Shown here: in pieces, positions 35,894 through 44,597 of the stretch
How the letters are laid out: each line of letters starts with the position of its first letter
How positions within the stretch are numbered: position 1 is the stretch's first letter
Origin: Cyclobacteriaceae bacterium
GTDB lineage: Bacteria > Bacteroidota > Bacteroidia > Cytophagales > Cyclobacteriaceae
Assembly (NCBI GenBank): GCA_016787605.1
Contig: JAEUUE010000129.1
Span: 42,330 to 106,329, forward strand
Direction: 5' to 3'
Length of the DNA stretch: 64,000 nucleotides
Notes under the pieces: generated by a model
What the model was told of the DNA's origin: nothing
The model's input: only the letters and a program-made list of their open reading frames with translations
Databases searched by the model: none
Program-made: the position numbers and the translations under genes

Positions 35894-36942
35894 AACGCGT
35901 ACTAGTTTGTGTGCTGGACTGGGGACTGGGGCACGCCACCCGCTCCGTCCCGGTTATCCGGGAGTTGCAGCGCCAGGGGGCCGATGTGGTGCTCGCTTCA
36001 TCCGGAGCCGCGGGCAAACTTCTGCGTCAGGAATTTCCACAACTAAACTACCATGAACTTCCCGGGTATGGCCCGACCTATCAGCGCAATGGGTCCATCA
36101 TCGGCGCGATGGCCGCCCAGCTTTTCAAATTTGCCCGGACCATCCGTATGGAGCATCTCGAAGTGGAAACGCTGGTCAGGAACCTCCGTGTCGACCGGGT
36201 AATTTCCGACAACCGGTATGGATGCTATTCGACCCGCGTTCCTTCCGTCTTGATCACCCATCAATACCATATTCAACTGGCTCCGCGGTGGTCGGGTCTT
36301 GCATTCTTTGTTAACCGTTGGCTGGAATTCCGTTACCGTAAGTTTCGCGACGTGTGGAACCCTGACCAGCGAGGGAGCGGGCTTACGGAACCTTTTGTTC
36401 CTCCCAGAGCAAAAGTGGACTACGTGGGATGGTTGAGCCGGTTCGGGCACGAGAGTCCCGATACAAATGGCTACCCCATAGTGGCTGTCGTCTCCGGGCC
36501 TGAGCCGCAACGGAAGATCTTCGCGGACCAGCTGCGGCAGGAACTGATCGCTAGCGGCCGGCGCGCCCTGCTGGTCACCGGACAGCCAGGGGAGGAGCAG
36601 CGGCACCAAGAGGGAAACCTTAAGATTTGCAGTCACCTGCCCGCCAAAGAAATGGAACGGGCACTGCGTGGAGCCGGGCTCATCATCGCGCGGAGTGGCT
36701 ACAGCACCCTCATGGATTTGATAGCACTGGGCAGGAACGCTGTGCTGGTGCCAACGCCTCAGCAACCGGAGCAAGAATTCCTGGCCAGGCGACTCCAGGA
36801 GATGCAGGTTGCTTTTTGCCCGGATCAGCAGAACTTTGTGCTGGAAACGGCAATGAAGGAGGCTGGTGCCTTCAGGGGACTGAGCCACTTTACTAAGGAG
36901 GATGGGTTGCTGGAGGCGGCCATCCGTAAATTGTTATCATGA
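35890..36942 (+). CDS. glycosyltransferase, MurG/GT28-like
   Basis: 350 residues from GTG, which overlaps the deacetylase stop (GTGA). It opens KRVLVCVLDWGLGHATRSVPVIREL, the G-x-G-H-x-x-R loop of GT28-like enzymes. The C-terminal half has ICSHLPAKEMERALRGAGLIIARSGYSTLMDLIALGRNAVLVPTPQQPEQEFLARRL, the UDP-sugar site with SGYSTLMD. Family members include uncharacterised Bacteroidota and archaeal proteins, so the product is unknown; the neighbours suggest surface polysaccharide. The start of dgkA overlaps its end. Confidence 0.87.
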   Translation: MKRVLVCVLDWGLGHATRSVPVIRELQRQGADVVLASSGAAGKLLRQEFPQLNYHELPGYGPTYQRNGSIIGAMAAQLFKFARTIRMEHLEVETLVRNLRVDRVISDNRYGCYSTRVPSVLITHQYHIQLAPRWSGLAFFVNRWLEFRYRKFRDVWNPDQRGSGLTEPFVPPRAKVDYVGWLSRFGHESPDTNGYPIVAVVSGPEPQRKIFADQLRQELIASGRRALLVTGQPGEEQRHQEGNLKICSHLPAKEMERALRGAGLIIARSGYSTLMDLIALGRNAVLVPTPQQPEQEFLARRLQEMQVAFCPDQQNFVLETAMKEAGAFRGLSHFTKEDGLLEAAIRKLLS

Positions 36943-37289
36943 AGACTTTCCTACAGAGTGTCTCTTACGCCATTAAAGGGTTGCGCGCTGCGCTGGCCGG
37001 GCAACGGCATATTCGTTTCCATGTGGGCGCCGCGATGCTCGTGGTGGCCGCGGGGATAGCGCTGGAGGTCACGGCAGGTGATTGGGTGCTGCTGATCTTC
37101 GCCATCGGGCTGGTGCTGACCACCGAGCTGGTGAACTCCGCCATCGAAGCCGTTGTGGATCTGGTCGAACCCCGACTGCATCCGCTGGCCGGTAAGGCCA
37201 AAGACATCGCCGCGGGCGCCGTGCTGGTGGCTTCGGTGACCGCCTTGCTGATCGGCTTGCTGGTCTTTTATAAATACCTGCCGTTGTGA
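36939..37289 (+). CDS. diacylglycerol/undecaprenol kinase, DgkA family
   Basis: 116 residues with three membrane helices. The family motif TTELVNSAIEAVVDLVEPRLHPLAGKAKDIAAG is present (Glu-x-x-Asn-Ser-A-x-E and K-A-K-D). Enzymes of this fold phosphorylate diacylglycerol or undecaprenol at the inner membrane; Bacteroidota members are not firmly assigned to either. ATGA overlap with the glycosyltransferase gene and GTGA overlap with tatD show tight operon packing. Confidence 0.92.
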   Translation: MKTFLQSVSYAIKGLRAALAGQRHIRFHVGAAMLVVAAGIALEVTAGDWVLLIFAIGLVLTTELVNSAIEAVVDLVEPRLHPLAGKAKDIAAGAVLVASVTALLIGLLVFYKYLPL

Positions 37290-38083
37290 ACACCTGGACT
37301 GACACGCACGCTCATATCTACGTCAAGGAATTCGACGCCGACCGAAGTGACGCGTTGGTGAGGGCCCGCGATTTGGGGGTATCAAAAATCTACATGCCCA
37401 ACATCGACGCCGACTCGATCGATGCGATGCTTGAGGCCGAAAGGAAGAACCCGGATCTATGCATCCCGATGATTGGCCTTCATCCGTGTTCGGTGAAGAA
37501 GGATTTCGAGAAGCAGCTGTATGTAATGGAGGACTGGCTTCGCAAGCGCCCTTTCGCAGCCGTCGGTGAAATGGGGACAGACCTGTACTGGGACAAGTCC
37601 TTCTGGGGTGAGCAGCAGGAAGCCTTTCGCATCCAGGCCGGTTGGGCCCGGCAACAGGGCCTGCCACTGGTCATTCATTGCCGGGAATCCATCGACGAGA
37701 CGCTGGCATTGCTGACACCGTTTGCGGATCCGAAGTTCACGGGAATCTTTCATTGCTTTACGGGTACGGCTGAGCAGGCGAGGAGGGTGGTGGAGTTAGG
37801 CTTCTATATTGGCGTCGGGGGTGTTTCGACATTCAAGAACGGGGGGCTTGACCGTGTGCTGCCCGGTGTGCCGCTGGACCGACTGGTACTGGAGACCGAC
37901 AGCCCATACCTTGCCCCGGTGCCACATCGGGGAAAACGAAACGAGCCCGCCTATCTCTCGCTCATCGCCGCCCGTGTCTCTTCCCTCATGGGCGTAACGG
38001 AGGCCGAATTGTCGGAAGTAACAACGAGAAATGCACGCTCGGTTTTTGGAGAGGGTACGGTGGGATCAAGGACAAACTCGTAG
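37286..38083 (+). CDS. TatD family metal-dependent hydrolase
   Basis: 265 residues. Metal motifs: T-H-A-H (His8, His10), FAAVGEMGTDLY (Glu), LVIHCRESIDET, IFHCFTGTAEQ, and LVLETDSPYLAP. TatD proteins are Mg/Mn-dependent DNases of the amidohydrolase fold that remove 3' ends or damaged DNA. It starts with GTG overlapping the dgkA stop. ansA follows by 9 bp. Confidence 0.93.
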   Translation: MNTWTDTHAHIYVKEFDADRSDALVRARDLGVSKIYMPNIDADSIDAMLEAERKNPDLCIPMIGLHPCSVKKDFEKQLYVMEDWLRKRPFAAVGEMGTDLYWDKSFWGEQQEAFRIQAGWARQQGLPLVIHCRESIDETLALLTPFADPKFTGIFHCFTGTAEQARRVVELGFYIGVGGVSTFKNGGLDRVLPGVPLDRLVLETDSPYLAPVPHRGKRNEPAYLSLIAARVSSLMGVTEAELSEVTTRNARSVFGEGTVGSRTNS

Positions 38084-38092
38084 ATTTCCGCA

Positions 38093-39154
38093 ATGAAATA
38101 CACCACGCTGACCATCGACACGGCCCTTCCGGCCAGGCCGCGGGCGAAGGTCATGATCATCTATACCGGCGGAACCTTCGGCATGGTGCGCGACGCCTCG
38201 GGTGTATTGAAGCCTTTTGATTTCTCGGCCATCCTCGAGCACCTGCCCACGCTGCGCAACCTCATGCTCCAGCTTACCGTAATTTCCTTCGACAACCCGA
38301 TCGATTCGTCCGACATCGAGCCGGGGCACTGGCTGGCAATCGCCGACATCATCGAAAAGCACTATGAAGGCCAGGATGGGTTTGTTGTGCTGCACGGTAC
38401 GGATACGATGGCCTATACGTCGTCGGCGCTGGCGTTCATGTTGAGGAATCTGTCCAAGCCGGTGGTGTTTACCGGGGCGCAGTTGCCCATCAGCGAATCG
38501 AGGTCGGATGCCCGGGAAAACCTGATCACCGCGCTGGAGATTGCCAGTGCGAGTAAAGGATCGCAGGCGAGGGTGCCGGAGGTGTGTGTCTATTTCGACT
38601 ACGCGTTGATCCGGGGTTGCCGGGCGAAGAAAGTGGAGAGCATGCACTTCGACGCTTTCCAGTCGGAGAACTACCCCCACCTGGCGAAAGCGGGCGTATC
38701 GATTGACTACAATGAGGCGGCCATTTTCCCTCCGTCGCCGGCAGGATTGGCCGTATGGAAGAAGTTTGACCGGAGGGTGGCTGTGCTGAAACTCTTTCCG
38801 GGGATTACCGAAGAGACGGTGGCCGCCGTGGTGCGGAACCCGAATTTGAAGGGACTTATTATAGAGACCTATGGATCGGGCAATGCGCCGACCGCCGGGT
38901 GGTTTCTGAGTTTGCTGAAAGAAGCGATAGCCGGAGGGCTATTGGTGTTGAATATTTCGCAGTGTCCCGGGGGAATGGTGGTCCAGGGAAAGTATGAGAC
39001 CAGCCGGGGACTTCAGCAGATTGGTGTCATCGGCGGGGCCGACATGACTATAGAGGCGGCCGTAACGAAGCTGATGCTTTTGCTGGGTGAGTTTGGCGTG
39101 GAAGGTGCCCGGCAGCGGATCGGGCAGTCGCTGGCGGGAGAATTGTCTGCTTGA
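38093..39154 (+). CDS. type I L-asparaginase
   Basis: 353 residues. N-terminal catalytic motif IIYTGGTFGM (Thr25) and the second motif VVLHGTDTMAYTSSAL (Thr103, Asp104); VVFTGAQLPISESRSDARENL follows, with FDYALIRGCRAKK containing the catalytic Lys. The enzyme hydrolyses asparagine to aspartate and ammonia, cytoplasmic in type I. There is no signal peptide. It is last in the operon, directly before tRNA-Ser. Confidence 0.93.
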   Translation: MKYTTLTIDTALPARPRAKVMIIYTGGTFGMVRDASGVLKPFDFSAILEHLPTLRNLMLQLTVISFDNPIDSSDIEPGHWLAIADIIEKHYEGQDGFVVLHGTDTMAYTSSALAFMLRNLSKPVVFTGAQLPISESRSDARENLITALEIASASKGSQARVPEVCVYFDYALIRGCRAKKVESMHFDAFQSENYPHLAKAGVSIDYNEAAIFPPSPAGLAVWKKFDRRVAVLKLFPGITEETVAAVVRNPNLKGLIIETYGSGNAPTAGWFLSLLKEAIAGGLLVLNISQCPGGMVVQGKYETSRGLQQIGVIGGADMTIEAAVTKLMLLLGEFGVEGARQRIGQSLAGELSA

Positions 39155-39212
39155 GGGCTATTTCCTGCTTGGTTAACGTAAAATTTCTGCATTTCTTTGT
39201 GGCCTTTTCCTA

Positions 39213-39302
39213 GGAGAGGTGTCCGAGTGGTTGAAGGAGCACGCCTGGAAAGTGTGTATACTCGAAAGGGTATCGCGGGTTCGAATCCCGCCCTCTCCGC
39301 CA
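39213..39302 (+). tRNA. tRNA-Ser (anticodon GGA)
   Basis: 90 nt including an encoded CCA. The acceptor arms GGAGAGG and CCTCTCC pair fully, with G as discriminator base. The D arm contains GAGTGGTTGAAGG; the anticodon loop CTGGAAA reads GGA; the long variable arm TATACTCGAAAGGGTA is typical of tRNA-Ser; the T arm has GGTTCGAATCC. It reads UCC/UCU codons. Confidence 0.95.
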
Positions 39303-39456
39303 ACCCCAAGCATGCCCCGGCGATAGCCGGACCAAGTTATTTACGCAGCGTTGGCTGGCTTCCTGCCAAAAGTGGAGTAAATAAGTTCGGCAGTGAGCGC
39401 AGCGAACGGGCATGTGGGCGTTGAAGCCACCCCTATACAGGGATCAACGGAGGTGG

Positions 39457-39472
39457 TCCCGCCCTCTCTGCC
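39457..39472 (+). repeat. imperfect repeat of the tRNA-Ser 3' end
   Basis: TCCCGCCCTCTCTGCC matches 15 of 16 bases of TCCCGCCCTCTCCGCC at 39286-39301 in the tRNA. The spacing is 171 bp. A duplicated tRNA 3' end is what site-specific integration leaves, but no integrase is near. Confidence 0.35.
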
Positions 39473-39492
39473 GGGACTGCATTGGTTCTCAT

Positions 39493-39512
39493 TATCCCCT
39501 GTCCTGGGGATA
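39493..39512. other. 7-bp perfect hairpin
   Basis: Arms TATCCCC and GGGGATA with a 6-nt loop. No poly-T follows. It may end or stabilise the tRNA transcript. Confidence 0.35.
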
Positions 39513-39610
39513 GTTTCCATTCACAGTGACTTTTTGCCGTTGGCGCGATTAAACCAAACGAGTGTTCGAGAAAAAGGGGTTTTTTCGCGTAAAAAGTTGC
39601 GTTTTTTTGT

Positions 39611-39638
39611 TTGGAAACAGACAAAAACTTTAATTTTG
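39611..39638 (+). promoter_or_regulatory. promoter of the exbB operon (-33 TTG, -7 TAATTTTG)
   Basis: TTG at 39611-39613, 17 bp, then TAATTTTG at 39631-39638, an exact fit to the Bacteroidota consensus including spacing. It ends 30 nt before the exbB ATG. Confidence 0.7.
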
Positions 39639-39668
39639 GCCACTTCAAGAAAGACTAAACCTTAAACC

Positions 39669-40463
39669 ATGAAAAAACAATTCTCGATTCTCGCTATTGT
39701 ATGCACACTCCTGTTTGGAGCGGTAGCATCCTTTGCCCAGGATACTACGGCCACCTCGACCCCTGCGGAGCAGCCGGCTGCTGCTACAGAAATGGCCGCC
39801 GATGATGCCTCTGCTGGCGAACAGGAGCAATCCTTCCACCAACTTCTGAAAGAAAAGTTTATCCAGGGAGGTGCATCCTTCATGTGGCCTATTCTCATTT
39901 GCTTGATCCTCGGTATGGCTATTGCCATTGAGCGTATCATCGTGCTGAACATGGCTACGACAAACACTAAGAAATTGCTTATCCAGGTGGAAGACGCCCT
40001 GCAGAAAGGTGGCGTTGAAGCAGCCAAGAACGTGACCAAGAATACCAAAGGCCCCGTTGCCTCCATTTTCACCCAGGGCCTTATGCGCGCCTCGGAAGGT
40101 GTGGATATGGTTGAAAAGTCTGTCGTATCCTACGGCGGCGTAGAAATGGGCAAACTGGAGACTGGTCTTATCTGGATTTCACTCTTCATTTCACTCGGAC
40201 CCATGCTCGGGTTCTTCGGAACGGTAGTAGGGATGGTGTTTGCCTTCGACGCGATCGAGGCAGCTGGTGATATCTCTCCCCAGGTTGTGGCCGGTGGTAT
40301 GAAAATCGCCTTGATTACAACGGTAGGTGGTCTGATCGTGGGTATGATCCTCCAGATTCTTTATAACTACCTCGTTTCCAAGATCGACAGCCTGGTGAAC
40401 GCCATGGAAGATGCTTCGATCTCCCTGGTTGATTTGATGGTCAAGTATAAAGTGACGAAGTAA
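39669..40463 (+). CDS. exbB: MotA/TolQ/ExbB proton channel protein
   Basis: 264 residues. A signal peptide (MKKQFSILAIVCTLLFGAVASFAQ) and a Ser/Thr/Ala-rich linker precede helix 1 (FMWPILICLILGMAIAIERIIVLN). The ExbB core follows: KGPVASIFTQGLMRASEGVDMVEKS, then two helices with GLIWISLFISLGPMLGFFGTVVGMV and GGMKIALITTVGGLIVGMILQIL. With ExbD it turns the proton gradient into motion of TonB or of a related partner. The gene starts a four-gene operon with overlapping or near-overlapping ends. Confidence 0.92.
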   Translation: MKKQFSILAIVCTLLFGAVASFAQDTTATSTPAEQPAAATEMAADDASAGEQEQSFHQLLKEKFIQGGASFMWPILICLILGMAIAIERIIVLNMATTNTKKLLIQVEDALQKGGVEAAKNVTKNTKGPVASIFTQGLMRASEGVDMVEKSVVSYGGVEMGKLETGLIWISLFISLGPMLGFFGTVVGMVFAFDAIEAAGDISPQVVAGGMKIALITTVGGLIVGMILQILYNYLVSKIDSLVNAMEDASISLVDLMVKYKVTK

Positions 40464-40834
40464 TGGAACAGATGTGTTTCGACAACGGCATCAGCGACCT
40501 GGGTTGTAACCTCATTTCATGGGGATTGTACTTCTCCTACTTCCTTTTCGCCATTGCCCTGATCTCCGGCATCATTTTGCCGCTGATCAAATCTATCCAA
40601 TCACCCAAGGAATTGCTCAAGTCTGCAGCCGGTGTGGTGGTGCTTGTGGTCGTCTTCGTGGTGGCCTATAGCATCTCAGGTGATGAGGTAACGCTCAGTA
40701 CGGCCTCTTATGGCGTAACCCCTTCGAGCTCCAAGCTAATCGGAGGCGGACTGATTACCCTGTACATCATTTTCCTTGTTGCAGTAGCTGGCCTGGTCTA
40801 TTCCATGGTGAATAGTGCACTCAAAAACAACTAG
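40463..40834 (+). CDS. small conserved membrane protein of exbB operon
   Basis: 123 residues, overlapping exbB by one base. Three predicted helices: WGLYFSYFLFAIALISGIILPL, AAGVVVLVVVFVVAYSI, and GGGLITLYIIFLVAVAGLVYSM. An N-terminal MCFDNGISDLGCN segment carries two Cys. I do not know its function, but genes of this size stand between exbB and exbD in many Cytophagales, which suggests a partner of the proton channel complex. Confidence 0.8.
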   Translation: MEQMCFDNGISDLGCNLISWGLYFSYFLFAIALISGIILPLIKSIQSPKELLKSAAGVVVLVVVFVVAYSISGDEVTLSTASYGVTPSSSKLIGGGLITLYIIFLVAVAGLVYSMVNSALKNN

Positions 40835-40837
40835 TGA

Positions 40838-41416
40838 ATGGCGCGCTCTACTCCTGAAATCCCGAACGCCTCAATGGCAGATATAGCGTTTCTGCTTTTG
40901 ACGTTCTTCCTGGTTACCACCACGATCGCCAACGACCGTGGGTTGAGTATCCAGTTGCCTCCGCCCCCGGAGGCCCAGCCCCCGGAGGATATTAAGGTCC
41001 AGGAACGTAACATGTTCAAGATCCAAATCAACTCCTCGGATGCCTTGCTTGTGGAAGGAGAGCCGATGTCCGACGTCAGCGGGCTGAAGGAGATGATCAA
41101 GAAGTTCATTATGAACAACGGTATGGATCCTCAATCGTCCGACAGCCCCGAAAAGGCCATCGTGTCGTACAAGACCGACCGCGGTACTTCGCACAAGCGC
41201 TTCATCGAAATTCTGGACATCATCCAGGGGGCCTACTACGACATCTATGCCGAGCGGGCCGGGGTGACCAATTCGAGATGGCGCGAACTGTCCTCTGATT
41301 TGTCCGTACCTGAAAACCAGGTGCTGTACGACAAAGGTCGCGGACGCCGCCCGGATGGTACTATCGAGATCCCTATGCAGCTCTCCATCGCCGAACCGAC
41401 TAAGGTTGGCAACTAA
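40838..41416 (+). CDS. exbD: ExbD/TolR family protein (first copy)
   Basis: 192 residues. The N-terminus MARSTPEIPNASMADIAFLLLTFFLVTTTI has the key Asp of the ExbD membrane helix (MADIAFLLLTFFLV). A periplasmic domain follows with QINSSDALLVEGEPMSDVSGLKEMIKKF, extended relative to the second copy. It is the stator partner of ExbB in energising TonB-like transport. The start lies 3 nt after the small membrane protein gene; exbD2 follows by 19 bp. Confidence 0.9.
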   Translation: MARSTPEIPNASMADIAFLLLTFFLVTTTIANDRGLSIQLPPPPEAQPPEDIKVQERNMFKIQINSSDALLVEGEPMSDVSGLKEMIKKFIMNNGMDPQSSDSPEKAIVSYKTDRGTSHKRFIEILDIIQGAYYDIYAERAGVTNSRWRELSSDLSVPENQVLYDKGRGRRPDGTIEIPMQLSIAEPTKVGN

Positions 41417-41435
41417 ACAAATACGAACCTGAACT

Positions 41436-41900
41436 ATGGGAAAATTTAAAGGGAAGATAAAGCCGAAACAGGATATCCCGACATCGTCGATGCCTGACGT
41501 GGTGTTCATGTTGTTGTTCTTTTTCATGGTGACAACACAGCTCCGCGAGACCGCCATCGATGTGCAGCAGCGAATCCCTGAAGCGACCCAGATGCGTAAA
41601 CTGCTCCGGAAGTCGCTCGTGGTGAACCTTTACATCGGCGAACCCCGCAAGATCGAACAGTTTGGAAAGGAGCCGAAAATCCAGGTCGATGACCAGTTCA
41701 TCGAACCCAAGGATATCCTCCTCTGGGTTAACCGCCAGCGCGATATGATCCCCGAAAACGAACGCGACCAGATGACGGTGGCGCTCAAAGTGGACGAGGA
41801 AGCCAAGCGCGGAATTATCGCCGACGTGGAAACCGAACTCCGCAAGGCCAATGCCCGGAAGATTCTCTATAACACGCTGGCTAAGCGTGAAGACAAGTAA
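41436..41900 (+). CDS. exbD: ExbD/TolR family protein (second copy)
   Basis: 154 residues. Key helix SSMPDVVFMLLFFFMVTTQL with its Asp, followed by a small periplasmic alpha/beta domain (LVVNLYIGEPRK, KIQVDDQFIEPKDILLWVNRQRD, GIIADVETELRKANARKILYNTLAKRED). Two different ExbDs in tandem are common in Bacteroidota and may form a heteromeric stator. A terminator follows. Confidence 0.9.
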   Translation: MGKFKGKIKPKQDIPTSSMPDVVFMLLFFFMVTTQLRETAIDVQQRIPEATQMRKLLRKSLVVNLYIGEPRKIEQFGKEPKIQVDDQFIEPKDILLWVNRQRDMIPENERDQMTVALKVDEEAKRGIIADVETELRKANARKILYNTLAKREDK

Positions 41901-41919
41901 GTAAGTCTCTCTTGAAGCG

Positions 41920-41950
41920 AAAAGGCCCCTGAACAAGGGGCTTTTTCTTT
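41920..41950 (+). terminator. rho-independent terminator of the exbB operon
   Basis: Stem AAAAGGCCCCT / AGGGGCTTTTT (one G-U pair) with a short loop, followed by CTTTTTCTTT. It closes the exbB operon. Confidence 0.85.
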
Positions 41951-41960
41951 ACCTTGAATT

Positions 41961-43283
41961 ATGAACGCTGCCGCTGCACCCGTCAAGAACGACCGGAAGG
42001 TCATCCGCGCCTGGGTCATGTATGACTGGGCCAACTCGGTCTATTCGCTGGTGATTACGTCGGCTATTTTTCCGGTCTACTACCAGGCCGTCACCACGGG
42101 GCCGGATGGAAACGACGTGGTCAGTTTCTTCGGGTTTCCCATCACCAACTCGGTGCTCTATTCCTACGCCCTTTCCGCCTCGTTCCTCCTCATCGCCCCG
42201 CTGCTTCCGTTGCTATCCGGCATGGCCGACTATGTGGGCAACAAGAAGCTGTACATGAAAATGTTTGTCTACCTCGGCAGCCTGGGATGCATGGGGCTCT
42301 ACCTGTTCGAAGGCGCCAACATCGAATGGGGGATCGGATGCAGCATGCTGGCCAGTATCGGCTATGCAGGCAGCGTGGTCTTTTATGATGCCTTTCTCCC
42401 GGAGATCGTCACGGAAGACCGCTTCGACTCGACCAGTGCCCGCGGCTATTCCATGGGCTATTACGGTGGTGTTGTCCTCCTGGTCATCAACCTGATTACG
42501 ATCCTCAATTGGTCGGCCTTCGGTTTTGCCTCCGAAGGAACAGCCACGCGCTTTGCCTTCCTGATGGTGGGACTTTGGTGGATGGGCTTCGCTCAATACA
42601 CGTTTGCCTACCTGCCCGAATATCGCCGCACCCAATCGGGGAAGCGCCTGATTTTTCATGGGTATCATGAGCTCATCAAAGTCTGGAAGAGCCTGACGGA
42701 CCATCCGTCGCTGCGACGTTATTTGTTTGCCTATTTCTTCTTCAACATGGGTGTGCAGACCGTGATGTACCTGGCAGCCACGTTCGGATCAAAGGAGTTG
42801 AAGCTGGAGTCGGGAAAACTGATTCTCACCGTGCTCATCATCCAGTTTGTCGGGGCTATTGGCGCCCACCTGTTTGCCCGGGTATCCCGGACGCTGGGAA
42901 ACAAACGGGCCCTGATGATCATGATTGGTATCTGGATCGGCATCTGCGGGCTGGCTTACCTCATCACGAAGGAGTATGAGTTTTATGCCGTCGCCACCCT
43001 CGTTGGTCTTGTCATGGGCGGGATTCAATCGCTTTCCAGGGCGACCTATGCGAAACTTATTCCGGCCAATTCCATCGACCATGCATCCTACTTCAGCTTT
43101 TTCGATGTGACCTTCAACCTGTCGATTGTAATGGGCACATTTTCCTACGGGCTGATTGAACAACTTACGGGTAGTATGCGCAACAGCGCGCTTGCGCTCG
43201 CCGTCTTCTTCGTGATTGGATTGGTGTTGTTGAGACAGGTTCGTTCAGCGGTTATTGCCAAGCCTTCCTGGAATTCTGAGTGA
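41961..43283 (+). CDS. MFS transporter, UMF1/Atg22-like
   Basis: 440 residues with about 12 helices. It opens KVIRAWVMYDWANSVYSLVITSAIFPVYYQ, the W-x-x-Y-D-W-A-N signature of the UMF1 (Atg22-like) branch of MFS. Later GGIQSLSRATYAKLIP matches the conserved G-x-x-Q-S-L-S-R motif. Substrates of this branch are not defined (amino acid efflux is known for yeast Atg22). A TACCTTGA box lies 3 nt before the ATG. Confidence 0.92.
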   Translation: MNAAAAPVKNDRKVIRAWVMYDWANSVYSLVITSAIFPVYYQAVTTGPDGNDVVSFFGFPITNSVLYSYALSASFLLIAPLLPLLSGMADYVGNKKLYMKMFVYLGSLGCMGLYLFEGANIEWGIGCSMLASIGYAGSVVFYDAFLPEIVTEDRFDSTSARGYSMGYYGGVVLLVINLITILNWSAFGFASEGTATRFAFLMVGLWWMGFAQYTFAYLPEYRRTQSGKRLIFHGYHELIKVWKSLTDHPSLRRYLFAYFFFNMGVQTVMYLAATFGSKELKLESGKLILTVLIIQFVGAIGAHLFARVSRTLGNKRALMIMIGIWIGICGLAYLITKEYEFYAVATLVGLVMGGIQSLSRATYAKLIPANSIDHASYFSFFDVTFNLSIVMGTFSYGLIEQLTGSMRNSALALAVFFVIGLVLLRQVRSAVIAKPSWNSE

Positions 43284-43295
43284 ATGGGAATGCTT

Positions 43296-43303
43296 ATTTT
43301 TGG
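43296..43303 (+). promoter_or_regulatory. -7 box TATTTTTG of the FISUMP lipoprotein gene
   Basis: Exact TAnnTTTG match, 22 nt upstream of the ATG at 43326. Confidence 0.5.
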
Positions 43304-43325
43304 ATAGTTAAGGATAGAGCTAACC

Positions 43326-44531
43326 ATGGACAAGAGAATATCATGGGTAAGAATGGGGGCCTGGCTGGCGCTCCTCTTTGTGGCATACGCATGCTTGAAG
43401 GAAGATACGTTGGCCGTCGTGACGACCAATCCGGTCACGGATATCACTGCATCTACGGCATTGTCGGGAGGCACCATTGATACGCAGGGAGGTTCTTCCC
43501 CGCAGGAGTACGGCATTTGCTGGAGCACAAAATCAGGACCTACCGTAACTGACTCCCGAACGATACTTGCTCCCAGTAAGAACCTATCGTTCGTATCCTC
43601 CATGAATGGCCTGTCGCCCAATACGCTGTACCATGTGAGGGCTTATTCCTGGAATGGCGCAGGGATAGCCTATGGAGAAGAGCGTACGTTCAGTACCCTC
43701 GGAGCTACCGTAGAGGTTGAGTTGACCGACGTCAGGTTTGAGGCGGCCAGCTTCAGGGCTTCGTATTCCGTCAACGACCCCGCAGGAGTGAGTTTTAATT
43801 CCGGGATTTGCTGGGGGCTGACGAGTGAGCCGACGATCAATGACGCCAAAGTAGACCATGGTTCAGGCACAGGAAGCATAACCTTAACTTTCCCCGAGTC
43901 CAGCCTCGATGTGCTTTTCGCGAGGGCTTTTGTAACAACGCCGACAGGAACCACCTATAGCAATGCGATGGAGTTTGGTGTAGTCTACGATATCGACAAT
44001 AACCGATACAATCTTGTGCGGATTGGGAACAGGTTATGGACGCGGGAAAATTTGAAGACATCACGATTCGGCAACGGAGACGTTATTCTGAAAATTCAGA
44101 GTACCCCCGGGACAGAGAGTTCATGGGCGGGCGCTGTGGCCGCTGCCTATAGCGAAGTACCTGCCGGGAACCCGGCGGGATATGGCAATTACTACAATGG
44201 CTATGTGGTGCAGGACCTGAGGAATGTCTGCCCAACGGGTTGGCATGTGCCAAATCAAGGTGATGTTGATGATCTGCTGGCGACCGTAGGTGCGTCGACC
44301 GGAGCGGGTGCCTTGAGGGAAGGAGGCTCATCCCGCTTCACTGCCTTGCTCGCGGGATGGCGAGACAAGACCGGACCTTTTGGCGGAATTTCAGCAAGCG
44401 CGCGATTCTGGACCACGGTTTCAAATTCCGGCAATGGTAAAGCAATCCGGATCGACAATTCTTCACCCGGCATCCCAACTGAGTTTTTCGATGCTAAATA
44501 CGGCTTTTCAATCCGTTGCGTGAAGAACTGA
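43326..44531 (+). CDS. FISUMP-domain lipoprotein
   Basis: 401 residues. Lipobox VAYAC gives Cys23. Two FN3-like modules follow (about 35-125, with ALSGGTIDTQGGSSPQEYGICWS and YHVRAYSWNGAGIAYGEERTFST; about 126-215). The C-terminal Fibrobacter succinogenes major paralogous (FISUMP) domain runs from about 220, with RLWTRENLKTSRF, VCPTGWHVPNQGDVDDLL, LLAGWRDKTGPF and the ending YGFSIRCVKN. The role of the domain is not established. It should be a surface or periplasmic lipoprotein. Confidence 0.92.
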   Translation: MDKRISWVRMGAWLALLFVAYACLKEDTLAVVTTNPVTDITASTALSGGTIDTQGGSSPQEYGICWSTKSGPTVTDSRTILAPSKNLSFVSSMNGLSPNTLYHVRAYSWNGAGIAYGEERTFSTLGATVEVELTDVRFEAASFRASYSVNDPAGVSFNSGICWGLTSEPTINDAKVDHGSGTGSITLTFPESSLDVLFARAFVTTPTGTTYSNAMEFGVVYDIDNNRYNLVRIGNRLWTRENLKTSRFGNGDVILKIQSTPGTESSWAGAVAAAYSEVPAGNPAGYGNYYNGYVVQDLRNVCPTGWHVPNQGDVDDLLATVGASTGAGALREGGSSRFTALLAGWRDKTGPFGGISASARFWTTVSNSGNGKAIRIDNSSPGIPTEFFDAKYGFSIRCVKN

Positions 44532-44597
44532 AATCGGCGTTTCGAATGCGATGTCCCGGCGTCAGCCTTGAAAAAAATCTTGCCGTTTCGGTTAACT

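Larger units (their letters stand above)
39303..39610. other. intergenic region after tRNA-Ser, no convincing gene
   Basis: It contains a small inverted repeat (39493-39512) and an imperfect copy of the tRNA 3' end (39457-39472). A 90-codon plus frame from 39393 into the exbB leader has no domain and overlaps the exbB promoter, so I treat it as non-coding. Confidence 0.45.

Noticed and set aside
39393-39665. 90-codon frame after tRNA-Ser
   Set aside because: Starts in non-coding sequence, overlaps the exbB promoter and carries no domain.
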